From NCBI GenBank assembly GCA_902506565.1, contig LR732703.1, positions 1,656,642 to 1,720,641 of the forward strand: DNA of 64,000 nt, given 5' to 3'. Shown piece by piece: positions 45,112 through 54,793 of this stretch (positions within the stretch are counted from its first letter, which is position 1; each line of letters begins with the position of its first letter). Source of the DNA: Burkholderiales bacterium 8X (GTDB lineage: Bacteria > Pseudomonadota > Gammaproteobacteria > Burkholderiales > Burkholderiaceae_C). The position numbers were made by a program, and so were the translations under genes. Below the pieces are notes generated by a model, which was not told the origin of the DNA, did no database searches, and was given only the letters and a program-made list of their open reading frames with translations.

Positions 45112-47736
45112 ATGAGCCAACCCACCTTCAGCGTCGCGGACATCCGCAAGTCCTTCCTCGACTTCTTCGCGGTCAAGGGCCACACGGTGGTCCCGTCGAG
45201 TTCGCTGGTGCCTGCCAACGATCCGACGCTGATGTTCGTCAACTCGGGCATGGTCCAGTTCAAGGATGTCTTCCTCGGCAGCGACAAGCGGCCGTACGTT
45301 CGCGCCGCCTCGGTCCAGGCCTGCCTACGCGCCGGCGGCAAGCACAACGATCTCGAGAACGTCGGCTACACCGCGCGGCATCACACCTTCTTCGAGATGC
45401 TGGGCAACTGGAGCTTCGGCGACTACTTCAAGCGCGATTCGCTCAAGTGGGCCTTCGAGCTCCTGACCCAGGTCTACAAGCTGCCGGCCGAGAAGCTCTG
45501 GGCCACGGTCTACATCGAGGACGACGAGGCCTACGACATCTGGACCCGCGATATCGGCCTGCCGCCCGAGCGCGTGGTGCGCATCGGCGACAACAAGGGC
45601 GGCCGCTACATGTCCGACAACTTCTGGATGATGGCGGACACCGGACCCTGCGGACCGTGCTCCGAGATCTTCTACGACCACGGACCCGAGATCGCCGGCG
45701 GCCCGCCCGGAAGCCCCGACGAGGACGGCGACCGCTACATCGAGATCTGGAACAACGTGTTCATGCAGTTCGACATGCAGCCGGACGGCAGCGTCAAGCC
45801 GCTGCCGGCACCCTGCGTCGACACCGGCATGGGTCTGGAGCGGCTGGCGGCCATCCTGCAGCACGTGCACAGCAACTACGAGATCGACCTGTTCGATCGC
45901 CTGGTCAAGGCGGCATCGCGGGAGACCGGCGAGAACGACCTGTCGAACAAGAGCCTGCGGGTCATCGCCGACCACATCCGGGCGACCGCGTTCCTGGTGG
46001 CCGATGGCGTGATCCCGTCGAACGAAGGACGCGGCTACGTGCAGCGGCGCATCGTGCGCCGGGCGATCCGCCATGGCTACAAGCTCGGCCAGAAGAAGCC
46101 GTTCTTCCACAAGCTGGTGCCCGACCTGGTCGAGCTGATGGGCGAGGCCTATCCGAAGCTGGTGGCCGACCGGCAGCGCATCGTCGACACGCTCAAGGCC
46201 GAGGAAGAACGCTTCTTCGAGACCCTGGCCAACGGCATGGAGATCCTCGATGCGGCGCTTTCGGGCGGCGCCACCCAGCTGCCCGGCGACGTGGCCTTCA
46301 AGCTGCACGACACCTATGGCTTCCCGCTCGATCTGTCGGCAGACGTCTGCCGCGAGCGTGGGGTCGAGGTCGATGCGGCCGGCTTCGCTGCCGCGATGGA
46401 AAAGCAGAAGGCGGCAGGCCGCGCCGCCGGCAAGTTCCGGATGGACCGCGCGGTCGAGTACGCCGGTGCCGGCAACGCGTTCACCGGCTACGAACACCTC
46501 GAGGAAGAAGCGCGGGTGGTCGGCTTGTATTTCGAAGGCGCGCCGGTGGAGGCGCTGCAGGAAGGCCAGCCCGGCATCGTGGTGCTGGACACCACGCCGT
46601 TCTATTCGGAAAGCGGGGGCCAGGTCGGCGACCAGGGCGTGCTGGTCGCCGAGGGCGTGCAGTTCGGCGTCGAGGACACGCAGAAGATCAAGGCGGATGT
46701 CTTCGGCCACCACGGCACGCAGTCGCAGGGCATGCTCAAGCTGGGCGATGCGGTCAAGGCCAAGGTCGATGCCGAGCGCCGCGCCGCGACCATGCGCAAC
46801 CACAGCGTCACCCACCTGATGCACAAGGCGCTGCGCGAAGTGCTCGGCACGCACGTGCAGCAGAAGGGCTCGCTGGTCGATGCGGACAAGACCCGCTTCG
46901 ACTTCGCGCACAACGCGGCGGTCACGCCCGAGCAGATCCTCGAGATCGAGAAGCGGGTGAATGCCGAGATCCTTTCGAACGAGGCAGTCGAGGCGCGGGT
47001 GATGGACATGGAGGCCGCGCAGAAGACCGGCGCCATGATGCTGTTCGGCGAGAAGTACGGCGAAACCGTGCGGGTGCTCGACATCGGCACCAGCCGCGAG
47101 CTGTGCGGCGGAACGCACGTGCGGCGCACCGGCGACATCGGGCTTTTCAAGATCACGAGCGAAGGCGGCGTGGCGGCCGGCGTGCGCCGCATCGAGGCCG
47201 TAACCGGCGCCAACGCGCTCGCCTACCTGCAATCGCTCGAGGCCACGGTCCACAGCGTGGCGTCGACCCTCAAGACGCCGGCACCGGAAGTGCAGGCGCG
47301 GCTCGCGCAGGTGCTCGAGCAGGTCAAGTCGCTGGAGCGCGAGGTCGGTGCCCTGAAGGGCCGGCTGGCTTCGTCGAAGGGCGACGAGTTGATCGCGCAG
47401 GCGGTCGAAGTCGGCGGCATCAAGGTGCTGGCCGCACAGCTCGATGGCGCCGATGCCAAGACGCTGCGCGACACCATGGACAAGCTCAAGGACAAGCTCA
47501 AGAGCGCCGCCATCGTGCTGGCGGCAGTGGACGGCGCCAAGGTCCAGCTGGCCGCCGGCGTGACCGCCGATGCCACCGGGCGGGTCAAAGCCGGCGAGCT
47601 GGTCAACTTCGTGGCGCAGCAGGTCGGCGGCAAGGGCGGCGGCAAGGCCGACCTGGCGATGGCCGGTGGCAACGATGCGCAAGGCCTGCCCGCGGCGCTG
47701 CAATCGGTTCGCGAGTGGGTCGCGGCCCGGCTATGA
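45112..47736 (+). CDS. alaS: Alanyl-tRNA synthetase
   Basis: 874 residues, full length. It charges tRNA-Ala and edits mischarged tRNA. N-terminal class II catalytic domain ([26 protein letters not shown]), tRNA-binding region, and an editing domain with zinc ligands H564, H568, C665 and H669 ([17 protein letters not shown]). A C-terminal oligomerisation/C-Ala domain ([12 protein letters not shown]) completes it. The ATG at 45112 fits E. coli AlaS. Confidence 0.98.
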   Translation: MSQPTFSVADIRKSFLDFFAVKGHTVVPSSSLVPANDPTLMFVNSGMVQFKDVFLGSDKRPYVRAASVQACLRAGGKHNDLENVGYTARHHTFFEMLGNWSFGDYFKRDSLKWAFELLTQVYKLPAEKLWATVYIEDDEAYDIWTRDIGLPPERVVRIGDNKGGRYMSDNFWMMADTGPCGPCSEIFYDHGPEIAGGPPGSPDEDGDRYIEIWNNVFMQFDMQPDGSVKPLPAPCVDTGMGLERLAAILQHVHSNYEIDLFDRLVKAASRETGENDLSNKSLRVIADHIRATAFLVADGVIPSNEGRGYVQRRIVRRAIRHGYKLGQKKPFFHKLVPDLVELMGEAYPKLVADRQRIVDTLKAEEERFFETLANGMEILDAALSGGATQLPGDVAFKLHDTYGFPLDLSADVCRERGVEVDAAGFAAAMEKQKAAGRAAGKFRMDRAVEYAGAGNAFTGYEHLEEEARVVGLYFEGAPVEALQEGQPGIVVLDTTPFYSESGGQVGDQGVLVAEGVQFGVEDTQKIKADVFGHHGTQSQGMLKLGDAVKAKVDAERRAATMRNHSVTHLMHKALREVLGTHVQQKGSLVDADKTRFDFAHNAAVTPEQILEIEKRVNAEILSNEAVEARVMDMEAAQKTGAMMLFGEKYGETVRVLDIGTSRELCGGTHVRRTGDIGLFKITSEGGVAAGVRRIEAVTGANALAYLQSLEATVHSVASTLKTPAPEVQARLAQVLEQVKSLEREVGALKGRLASSKGDELIAQAVEVGGIKVLAAQLDGADAKTLRDTMDKLKDKLKSAAIVLAAVDGAKVQLAAGVTADATGRVKAGELVNFVAQQVGGKGGGKADLAMAGGNDAQGLPAALQSVREWVAARL

Positions 47737-47760
47737 GCCCGGCTGCCCAGGACTGAACTT

Positions 47761-48831
47761 GTGGAGCTGCTGCCCGACCCGGAGCTTGCCGACCTGCCGG
47801 CGCCGGCGCGGGACGCGGCGGCGGTTCCGATCGATGTCCTGGTGATGGGCGCCGGGGCGGTCGGCTGCTTCGTCGGCGGCAGCCTGGCGGGGCAGGGGGT
47901 GCGGGTGATGTTCGTCGGCCGGCCCCGCATGCTCGAAGCCTTGGCGCTCAACGGCATCCGGCTGTCCGATCTCGACGGCAACCAGCGAAGGGTTTCGCCG
48001 GCCGCGCTGGCGTTGGCCGACCATGTGCCGCCCGGCGTCGCGCCCACGCTGGTCCTGCTCACGGTCAAGAGCGGCGCCACCGTCGACGCCGCAGCCGAGC
48101 TCGGCAGCGTGCTGCCGCCCGGCACGCATGTGGTGTCGCTGCAGAACGGCATCTGCAATGTCGACCTGGCGGCCAAGGCGGCGCCGTCGCTCAGGGTCTT
48201 GCGCGGCATGGTGCCCTTCAACGTGGCCGAACTGGCGCCGGGGCTGTTCCACCGCGGCACGTCGGGCCGCATCGTGGTGCAGCGCAGCCGGGCCCTTCGG
48301 CCGTGGCTCGGCGTGTTCGCGCGTGCCGGTGTGCCGCTCGACTTGCGCTCCGACATGAATGGTGTTCAGTGGGGCAAGCTGCTGCTCAACCTCAACAATC
48401 CGGTGAATGCACTCTCGGGCCTGCCGCTGCGAGCCGAGCTGATGGATGCGGGCTATCGGCGCTGCCTGGCCGCACTGATGGACGAAGCGCTCGCCGCGCT
48501 CGACGCCGCCTTCATCGCGCCTTCGCGGCTGTCGCCGCTGCCCGCGCGGCTGGTTCCGGCGGTGCTGCGGCTTCCGACACCGCTCTTCAAGCTGGTCGCG
48601 GCGCGCATGCTTCGGATCGATGCCGAGGCGAGGTCGAGCATGGCCGACGACCTGGCGGCAGGACGCCGGACCGAGATCGACGCGCTTTGCGGCGAGGTGG
48701 TGCGCCTCGCCGAGGCCAACGACCTGAAGGCGCCGGTCAACGCCCGGATGATCGAATTGGTCGAGCGGTGGCCCGAGAGCCCGCATCCGCTGTCGGCGCG
48801 GCAGTTGAAGGCGGCGCTGCAGCTCGGCTAG
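47761..48831 (+). CDS. Ketopantoate reductase-like (PanE/ApbA family) oxidoreductase
   Basis: 356 residues: Rossmann NADP-binding motif VMGAGAVGCFVGGSLAGQG at about 30-48, then TVKSGATVDAA, QNGICNVD and the substrate-side KLLLNLNNPVNALSG. The family reduces 2-dehydropantoate in pantothenate synthesis, but paralogues act on other 2-oxo acids; this copy is longer than E. coli PanE and its substrate is not certain. GTG start with an AGGA Shine-Dalgarno 8 bases ahead, 24 bases after alaS. Confidence 0.85.
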   Translation: MELLPDPELADLPAPARDAAAVPIDVLVMGAGAVGCFVGGSLAGQGVRVMFVGRPRMLEALALNGIRLSDLDGNQRRVSPAALALADHVPPGVAPTLVLLTVKSGATVDAAAELGSVLPPGTHVVSLQNGICNVDLAAKAAPSLRVLRGMVPFNVAELAPGLFHRGTSGRIVVQRSRALRPWLGVFARAGVPLDLRSDMNGVQWGKLLLNLNNPVNALSGLPLRAELMDAGYRRCLAALMDEALAALDAAFIAPSRLSPLPARLVPAVLRLPTPLFKLVAARMLRIDAEARSSMADDLAAGRRTEIDALCGEVVRLAEANDLKAPVNARMIELVERWPESPHPLSARQLKAALQLG

Positions 48832-49586
48832 GCCGCCGGCGCCACGATCGCGCCCTGGATCCGGTGCCTTGCCAAGGCCTCGGCCACGAAGCCGGATGCC
48901 TTGCGTGCTTCGACGAAATTCGCGAGCAGGGCCTGGGCCTCGGCGCCGCGTGACGCCGGCAAGCCCATCGCCTGCTGGATCACCATGAAGCGGCCCGGCA
49001 GCAACCGAACGCCGCCGCGCTGCGCAGCTTCGGCTTCGAGCACCTGGCGAATACCGGCGGCGACATCCGCCTCGCCTGCCGCCAAGGCCTTCATGACGCC
49101 GGCTGCGCCTTCGACCCGCACCAGCGAGGCCTGCCCGATCGCACGCGTCAGGAAGAGGTCGTAGGCGCTCCCTTGCCCGACCGCGACGCGAACGCCCGGC
49201 CGATCCACGTCCTCGTTGGCGCCAAACGCCGCCGATTCCGGCACCAGGTAGCTGCCCTCGATCAGCACGTACGGCGCGGTGAAGCGCAAGCCGTCGCTCC
49301 GCGCGGGGTCGATCGCGAAGAACCCGATGTCGGCCTTCTCGGCCCGCACCGCGTCGACCGAGGCGGCCGCCTTGTCGAACACCACCAACTCCAGCTCGAG
49401 GCCGAGTTCGGTCGCGAAGGCGTTGGCGAGGTCCACGCTGACGCCGCGCGGCGATCCGTCCGGCGCGCGGCCGGCCAGGATTGGATTGCCGAGGTTGATC
49501 GAGGCGCGGAGCTTGCCCGTCGGCGCGAGGACCGCAGCGATGGAAGAAGCGGACGAAGACGAAGACGAGGAAGCAGGTGTGTTCAT
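48828..49586 (-). CDS. Amino-acid-type solute-binding-fold protein without a signal peptide
   Basis: 252 residues matching the family 3 solute-binding fold: LRASINLGNPILAGRA, GVSVDLANAFATELGLELELV, ADIGFFAIDPARSDGLRFT and VAVGQGSAYDLFL. Periplasmic binding proteins need a signal sequence; this one starts MNTPASSSSSSSASS with no hydrophobic segment, and the frame just upstream adds none. It may be a cytoplasmic enzyme-like relative (some are dehydratases). It follows the aldolase gene by 25 bases. The stop shares CTAG (48828-48831) with the convergent PanE-like stop. Confidence 0.8.
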   Translation of the reverse strand: MNTPASSSSSSSASSIAAVLAPTGKLRASINLGNPILAGRAPDGSPRGVSVDLANAFATELGLELELVVFDKAAASVDAVRAEKADIGFFAIDPARSDGLRFTAPYVLIEGSYLVPESAAFGANEDVDRPGVRVAVGQGSAYDLFLTRAIGQASLVRVEGAAGVMKALAAGEADVAAGIRQVLEAEAAQRGGVRLLPGRFMVIQQAMGLPASRGAEAQALLANFVEARKASGFVAEALARHRIQGAIVAPAA

Positions 49587-49611
49587 GCCGGCGAGAAAGT
49601 AGCGGGTCGGA

Positions 49612-50379
49612 TCAATGCTTGTAGCTCGGATCGACCCGGTCCAGCTTGCGGATGAGCGAAGGCCACACGAAGCGCCCGCCGAGCCCGTCGGTCTGCACCT
49701 TCATGGCATGGCCGGTGCCTTCGATGATCCTGGGATGCACCTCGGTCAGCTCCGCGCCACCGCTTTGCGCCGCGATCTGGATCTGGCAGGCGTTCTCGAA
49801 GGTGTACATCGAGAGAAAGGTATCCGGAATGGTCTTGCCCGCGGTCAGGAGGCCGTGGTTGCGCAGCATCAGGAAGTTGGCGCCGCCCATGTCGGCCTGC
49901 AGCCGCGGCTTCTCGTCCTCGCGAAAGGCCACGCCCTCGTAGTCGTGGTACGCGAGCGACCCCAGGACGAAGGTCGATTGCTGGCTGATCGGCAGCAGCC
50001 CGGCCTTCTGCGCGCTCACGGCAATGCCGGCGCGGGTGTGGGTGTGCAGCACGCAGACCACGTCCGGGCGAGCCTCGTGGATCGAGCTGTGGATCACGAA
50101 GCCGGCCGGGTTGACCGGGTAGGGCGAGTCGATGACCTTCTTGCATTCCTGGTCGACCTTCACCAGGTTCGAGGCGCAGATCTCGTCGAACATCAGGCCG
50201 TACGGGTTGATCAGGAAGTGATGCTCCGGCCCGGGCACCCGTGCGCTGATGTGGGTAAAGACCAGGTCGCTCCAGCCATGGAGCGCGACCAAGCGGTAGC
50301 AGGCGGCAAGATCGACCCGGAGCTGCCATTCCTCGGCGCTGACGAGTCGCTGGATCTCGGTGGTGGTGCTGGCATTCAT
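49612..50379 (-). CDS. Class II aldolase/adducin-family protein
   Basis: 255 residues. Class II aldolase fold with the zinc-binding LHTHTRAGI and LRNHGLLTAGKT; the proton-donor region is around FTHISARVPG. Members cleave sugar phosphates or act as decarboxylases or epimerases; this branch is close to the uncharacterised adducin-like group found with ABC binding proteins. The ATG at 50379 has no strong Shine-Dalgarno. Gene order suggests one unit with the two solute-binding proteins on either side. Confidence 0.9.
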   Translation of the reverse strand: MNASTTTEIQRLVSAEEWQLRVDLAACYRLVALHGWSDLVFTHISARVPGPEHHFLINPYGLMFDEICASNLVKVDQECKKVIDSPYPVNPAGFVIHSSIHEARPDVVCVLHTHTRAGIAVSAQKAGLLPISQQSTFVLGSLAYHDYEGVAFREDEKPRLQADMGGANFLMLRNHGLLTAGKTIPDTFLSMYTFENACQIQIAAQSGGAELTEVHPRIIEGTGHAMKVQTDGLGGRFVWPSLIRKLDRVDPSYKH

Positions 50380-50490
50380 GAAGCGGGTCCTCGATGGGTA
50401 GCCGCGACCGGGCAGGGCGGGCGCGGCGAGCCCGCCATGATTCGCCAGCCCGGGCGATGGGTCCACCCCGGACAACCCTCGATGCGTCGC

Positions 50491-50530
50491 CCGCGCGACT
50501 CCGCGCGACTCCGAGCAACTCCGGCCGACT
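50491..50530 (+). repeat. 10-base repeat, four copies, upstream of the aldolase gene
   Basis: ccgcgcgact twice, then ccgagcaact and ccggccgact, in the 161-base gap between the branched-chain-type binding protein stop and the aldolase start. Confidence 0.6.
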
Positions 50531-50540
50531 TCGGGACTCT

Positions 50541-51746
50541 TCAGCGCAGCACGCGCCCGTCGGCCGTGATGCTGATGAGGTCGATGGCGCGCGCCGGGTC
50601 GTGCAGCCCCGGACGAAGGTTGATGCGGAAGCCGCCGACGTCGTAGTCGGTCATCGCGGTCATCACCTTGGCGAGCGTCGCGGACGTGAAGCCGCGGCCG
50701 GCACGGCGCACCGCCTCGCCCACGGTCTTGGCCGCGATGAAGCCTTCGAGCCCCTCGTACGAAGCGGTCTGGTCCGAGCCGTCGACCGCGTTCAGGTATT
50801 CCTTGACGATCCCGATCGCCGAGCGCCGCGGCGAGGGCACGACCTGCGAGATCACGATGCCGCCGATGTCCTTGCCGAGGTCGGCGTAGAGCGGATCGAT
50901 GCCGACGATCGAGAACGCCATGAAGCTGCCGCCATAGCCCGACTTGCGCAGCGCCCGGATCGCGTGGGCCGTGGTGCCCGAAAGCGAGACCAGCACCACG
51001 ACCTGGGGCGAACGCTCGCGCAGCGAGGCGATCGCGGCCTCGCGCTTGTCGCCTTCTGGCGGCATCAGCACCGAGGCGACCAGCGGCTGGAGCTTCTGCT
51101 CGATCAAGGCCTGCTGCACGGCTGCGAGGCCGGCGCGGCCCATCACGTCGTCGTCGCCGACCAGCGCGATGCGGGTCTGGCCGACGGCAGCGCATTGGCG
51201 AACGATCTTGCTGGCCTCGTCGACCATGCTGGGGCGCACGTGGAAGACATGCGGATGGCTGGGCTCGCGCAGCTTGTCTGCCGCGGCGAAAGGCGCGAAG
51301 AGCAGCGTGCCCTGGCGGGCCGCCACGTTGGCGCCCGCCTCGCTGCTGGCGGTGCCGACGAAGCCGAACAACAGGTCGGCACGTTCTTTCTCGATGAGGA
51401 GCTGGGCGTTGGCGGCTGCGCGCTGGGCGTCGTAGCCGTCGTCGAGCTGGATCAGCTTGAGCTGCAGGCCCGGTGCGAGGTTGCTTTCGTTGAAGCGGCT
51501 CGTGTAGAGCCGGCAGCCGGCAGCGAAGGCGAGGCCGATCTCGCTGGCTGCGCCGGTGAGCGGCACGGATTGCCCGAGGACCACGGTCCGCGCGCCGGCC
51601 GTGCGAGCCTGCAGCTGGGCCGGCGCCGCAGTCGCCGCGGCGGGTGGAGCGGCTTGCGACCACGCCTGCTGCGCCGAGCCGAAGCCGCTGGCGATCAGTC
51701 CGGCCGAGCCGGCGTGGCGAAGCCAGTTTCTGCGAGACAGGTTCAT
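50541..51746 (-). CDS. ABC-type branched-chain amino acid-like receptor, Tat signal
   Basis: About 401 residues. Signal peptide with a twin-arginine motif (SRRNWLRHAGSAGLIAS), a Pro/Ala spacer, then the LivJ-like periplasmic receptor fold (VVLGQSVPLTGAASEIGLAF, RIALVGDDDVMGRAGLAAV). Binds amino acids, amides or aromatic acids for an ABC importer; no permease or ATPase genes are nearby. ATG 51746 is fixed by an AAAGGA Shine-Dalgarno. Export in folded form is predicted from the RR motif. Confidence 0.88.
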   Translation of the reverse strand: MNLSRRNWLRHAGSAGLIASGFGSAQQAWSQAAPPAAATAAPAQLQARTAGARTVVLGQSVPLTGAASEIGLAFAAGCRLYTSRFNESNLAPGLQLKLIQLDDGYDAQRAAANAQLLIEKERADLLFGFVGTASSEAGANVAARQGTLLFAPFAAADKLREPSHPHVFHVRPSMVDEASKIVRQCAAVGQTRIALVGDDDVMGRAGLAAVQQALIEQKLQPLVASVLMPPEGDKREAAIASLRERSPQVVVLVSLSGTTAHAIRALRKSGYGGSFMAFSIVGIDPLYADLGKDIGGIVISQVVPSPRRSAIGIVKEYLNAVDGSDQTASYEGLEGFIAAKTVGEAVRRAGRGFTSATLAKVMTAMTDYDVGGFRINLRPGLHDPARAIDLISITADGRVLR

Positions 51747-51818
51747 GGCGAGGGTCCTTTCAGGCATCGAATTGCAGCAGCCGACAAATGTAATGATTTG
51801 TTAGCAATGATCATGCCT

Positions 51819-51840
51819 TTGCCGCGACGTTTCGCGGCAA
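51819..51840. promoter_or_regulatory. 9-base stem-loop between trmB and the receptor gene
   Basis: TTGCCGCGA, loop CGTT, TCGCGGCAA: a perfect 9-base stem 73 bases upstream of the receptor start and downstream of the trmB stop. No T-run follows on either strand, so it may be a weak terminator, an operator, or a leader hairpin. Confidence 0.45.
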
Positions 51841-51920
51841 TCGGGCGGCATTTATCACGTCGATCGTGCTCGTTTGTGACGACTGCGGCGTCCCGTGCCG
51901 TGCCGCGCCGAGCGAGCCGG

Positions 51921-52661
51921 TCAGATGCGCTCGAACACCAGGTCCCACACGCCGTGCCCGAGCTTGAGGCCGCGGTTCTCGAACTTGGTGAGCGGCCGAT
52001 AGTGCGGCTTCGGCGCATAGCCTTCGGCGGTGTTGCGCAGCATCGGCTCGCCCCCCAGCACGTCCAGCATCTGTTCGGCGTAGGGCTGCCAGTCGGTCGC
52101 AGCGTGCAGGTAGCCGCCCGGTGCAAGGCGCCCCGCCAGCTTGCCAACGAAGGCGGGCTGGATCAGCCGGCGCTTGTTGTGCCGGGTCTTGTGCCAGGGG
52201 TCCGGAAAGAAGACATGAACCCCGGCGAGCGATGCGGGCGGCAGCATGTGGTCGATGACGTCGACCGCGTCGTGCGCGCAGATGCGGATGTTGTCCAGTC
52301 GATGCTCGCCGATGCGCTTGAGCAGCGCGCCGATGCCGGGTTCGTGTACTTCGCAGCACAGGAAGTTCTTTTCGGGCATCAGTGCGGCGATGTGCGCGGT
52401 GGCCTCGCCCATGCCGAAGCCGATTTCGAGCACGGTGGGCGCCGTTCGGCCGAAGAGCTGGGTCAGGTCGACGATCTCTTCGCGATAAGGCACGAGGAAG
52501 CGCGGCCCGAGTTCGGCGAAGGCCCGGGCCTGGCCTTCGGTGGTGCGGCCGGCGCGCTTCACGAAGCTCTTGAGCCGGCGGTGTTGTGGATGGGGCGAGG
52601 CTTCCTGCTCCGACTCGGCAGGCGGCAGGTCGCGGGTAGGGTCGTCGGGTAGGTGGATCAC
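51921..52661 (-). CDS. trmB: tRNA (guanine-N7-)-methyltransferase
   Basis: 246 residues. SAM-dependent enzyme making m7G46 in tRNAs: [18 protein letters not shown] (SAM site), [30 protein letters not shown] (catalytic region) and the C-terminal [14 protein letters not shown]. The GTG at 52661 overlaps the gluQ stop (GTGA), giving translational coupling of two tRNA modification genes. Confidence 0.96.
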   Translation of the reverse strand: MIHLPDDPTRDLPPAESEQEASPHPQHRRLKSFVKRAGRTTEGQARAFAELGPRFLVPYREEIVDLTQLFGRTAPTVLEIGFGMGEATAHIAALMPEKNFLCCEVHEPGIGALLKRIGEHRLDNIRICAHDAVDVIDHMLPPASLAGVHVFFPDPWHKTRHNKRRLIQPAFVGKLAGRLAPGGYLHAATDWQPYAEQMLDVLGGEPMLRNTAEGYAPKPHYRPLTKFENRGLKLGHGVWDLVFERI

Positions 52662-53572
52662 GGCGGCGGATTGTAGAGATCGCGCCAGGCGGCGACCCAT
52701 CCGGCAAGAGCCTCCGGCAAGCCCTGGCTATCGGTTGCCGGCAAGCCGAGTACCGCCGCGGCGGCGCCGAGCGCATGCAGCACGTCGCCCGGCGTATCGA
52801 GCGACAGGGGCTTTGCGCCGTTCTGCTTCGACAGCTTCTGCCCGTTGTCGCCCAGCACCAGCGGCGTGTGCAGGTAGCTCGGGGTCGGCAGGCCGAGTGC
52901 GCGCTGCAGCAGGATCTGGCGTGCGGTGTTGTCGGCGAGATCCTCGCCCCGCACCACGTCGCTGATGCCTTGCTGGGCGTCGTCCACGACCACTGCGAGC
53001 TGATAGGCCCACGGACCGTCCGCGCGCTTGAGCACGAAGTCGCCGACCTCGCGTACCACGTTTTGGAGCTGCGGCCCGAGGCGTCGATCCTGCCAGGCGA
53101 GGCCGGCGGCCCGTACGGCCAGGCGGGGCGAGCTGCAGGCCAGTCGCCACGACCGCGCCGGCTTGCCATGGAGCCCGCTTCGGCAGGTGCCGGGATAGAC
53201 CCGCTCGGCATTCGGCCGATGCCGCACGCCTTCGGCTTCGAGCGCCAGTGCGATGTCCTTGCGCGAACAAGCGCAGGGATAGGCGAGGCCCTCGGCCACC
53301 AGATGGTCGAGCGCCGCCTGGTAGAGGCCCGTGCGCGAGGTCTGCCAGGCCGGCGCTTCGTCCGGCAACAGGCCGCAGGCGGCAAGCTGGCCGAGGATGC
53401 GCTCGCCCATGCCGGGCAGGCAGCGCTCGGTATCGGCATCCTCGATGCGCACCAGCCAGCGCGCGCCCGGCCCGCGCGCCCGGACGTCGAGCCAGCTCGC
53501 CAGGGCCGCCACCAGCGAGCCTGCATGCAGCAGGCCGGTGGGCGAGGGCGCGAAGCGACCGATTCGGCGCAT
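52658..53572 (-). CDS. gluQ: Glutamyl-Q tRNA(Asp) synthetase
   Basis: 304 residues, the truncated GluRS paralogue that attaches Glu to queuosine in tRNA-Asp. [20 protein letters not shown] (HIGH-type), zinc residues in CACSRKD and YPGTCRSG, and the KMSKS-type QKLSKQNG. It lacks the anticodon-binding domain, as expected. Coupled to trmB downstream and 12 bases behind the FAD oxidoreductase. Confidence 0.96.
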   Translation of the reverse strand: MRRIGRFAPSPTGLLHAGSLVAALASWLDVRARGPGARWLVRIEDADTERCLPGMGERILGQLAACGLLPDEAPAWQTSRTGLYQAALDHLVAEGLAYPCACSRKDIALALEAEGVRHRPNAERVYPGTCRSGLHGKPARSWRLACSSPRLAVRAAGLAWQDRRLGPQLQNVVREVGDFVLKRADGPWAYQLAVVVDDAQQGISDVVRGEDLADNTARQILLQRALGLPTPSYLHTPLVLGDNGQKLSKQNGAKPLSLDTPGDVLHALGAAAAVLGLPATDSQGLPEALAGWVAAWRDLYNPPP

Positions 53573-53584
53573 CGGCCTTTCGGC

Positions 53585-54655
53585 TCAGGCGACTTTCAGG
53601 GCCAGCTGGAGGCCGGAAAGGAACGCGTCCTCGACCCGGTGACCAGTGCACCAGTCGCCCGCCGCCCCGAGGCCGGTCTTCGCATCCCACAGGAATGGCG
53701 CGCCGAGCGGCACCTGGGTTTTCGCCTCGCCCCAGCAGCGCGCAAGGGCAAAGGACGGGGTGGCACGGATGCCGGTGATCTCGGAAAAGGCGCGCAGCAA
53801 TTTGGCCTCGACCCGCTGCGGGTCGTCGCGCAGATGCTCGGCCGACCATTCGGCGCTGGCCTGCAGGGTCCAGCGCTCGATCCGGTCGCGGCCCGGCTTG
53901 GAGGATTCGCGCGCCATCCATGCGATCCGGTGATGGGTGCTGCGGGCGGCATTCCACTGCGGGCCGAGGTAGCTCAGCGTGGGCTGGCTGGCCTGCGGAA
54001 AGGCGATCATCAGCGTCCAGCACGGGGCGACGCGAACCGGCTCGATGCGTTCGGCCAGCGCCGTGGAGACGCTGCCCTCGCCCAACAGGAGCCGCGCCGC
54101 GCTGGGCGGCACTGCCAGCAGCACCGCATCGAAGCCCGAATAGACATGGCTGGAGTCGCCTTCGCCTTCGGTGCGAAGTTGCCAGCGAGACGCATCGAGC
54201 GCGTCGCGTTCGATCCGGCGAACTTGCGTGTCGAGCACCAGGTGCTCGGCCATCGGCGCCGCCCAGACCGTGACCAGCGCATCCATGCCCGGCTGCGCCA
54301 CCCAGTGCGCCTCGAGCGAGGGCAGCGCGGCTTCGGCGACCCGGCCGTGCGGATCGAGCACCCGCACCAGGTTGGCGCTCCAGCGCTTGCAGATGCCGCC
54401 GGCGGTTTCGAGCGCCTTGGCGAAGCGCTCGTCGCGCACGGTGAAGTATTGGGCGCCGCTGTCGAAGCGGCCGAAGGGTGTCGCCTCGCTGGCCATGCGG
54501 CCGCCGACGGTCTTGGCGCGCTCGAAGACCGTGACGCGGTGACCCGCTTGCAGCAGCGTGCGGGCGCAGGCCACGCCGGCGATGCCGGCGCCCACGATGG
54601 CGAAATGGCGAGGCGATCGGTTTCGGGTACGCGGGTCGTTGCGGCGTTGGCTCAT
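53585..54655 (-). CDS. FAD/NAD(P)-binding amine-oxidase-like oxidoreductase
   Basis: 356 residues. Dinucleotide-binding motif FAIVGAGIAGVACARTLLQAGHRVTVFE at the N-terminus with VGGRMAS, the end motif AGDWCTGHRVEDAFLSG, resembling the renalase/deoxyspinosyn-oxidase-like group. Substrate unknown. ATG 54655 preferred; an in-frame ATG at 54685 is possible. First gene of the FAD oxidoreductase-gluQ-trmB unit. Confidence 0.87.
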   Translation of the reverse strand: MSQRRNDPRTRNRSPRHFAIVGAGIAGVACARTLLQAGHRVTVFERAKTVGGRMASEATPFGRFDSGAQYFTVRDERFAKALETAGGICKRWSANLVRVLDPHGRVAEAALPSLEAHWVAQPGMDALVTVWAAPMAEHLVLDTQVRRIERDALDASRWQLRTEGEGDSSHVYSGFDAVLLAVPPSAARLLLGEGSVSTALAERIEPVRVAPCWTLMIAFPQASQPTLSYLGPQWNAARSTHHRIAWMARESSKPGRDRIERWTLQASAEWSAEHLRDDPQRVEAKLLRAFSEITGIRATPSFALARCWGEAKTQVPLGAPFLWDAKTGLGAAGDWCTGHRVEDAFLSGLQLALKVA

Positions 54656-54793
54656 GGAGGTCTCGTTCTGGGGGTGGCGGCTCAAGCGACTCTAACCGCT
54701 CGATTGCCTTCATCAGCATGTTGCAACGGCTCAAGGCAGCAGGTCGCGCCGCCGCGCGAACGGTTCGCCTGCGACCGATGCGCGCAGCCCCGA

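Noticed and set aside
45325..47703. 792-codon - strand frame opposite alaS
   Set aside because: Shadow of alaS; product shows no domain pattern.
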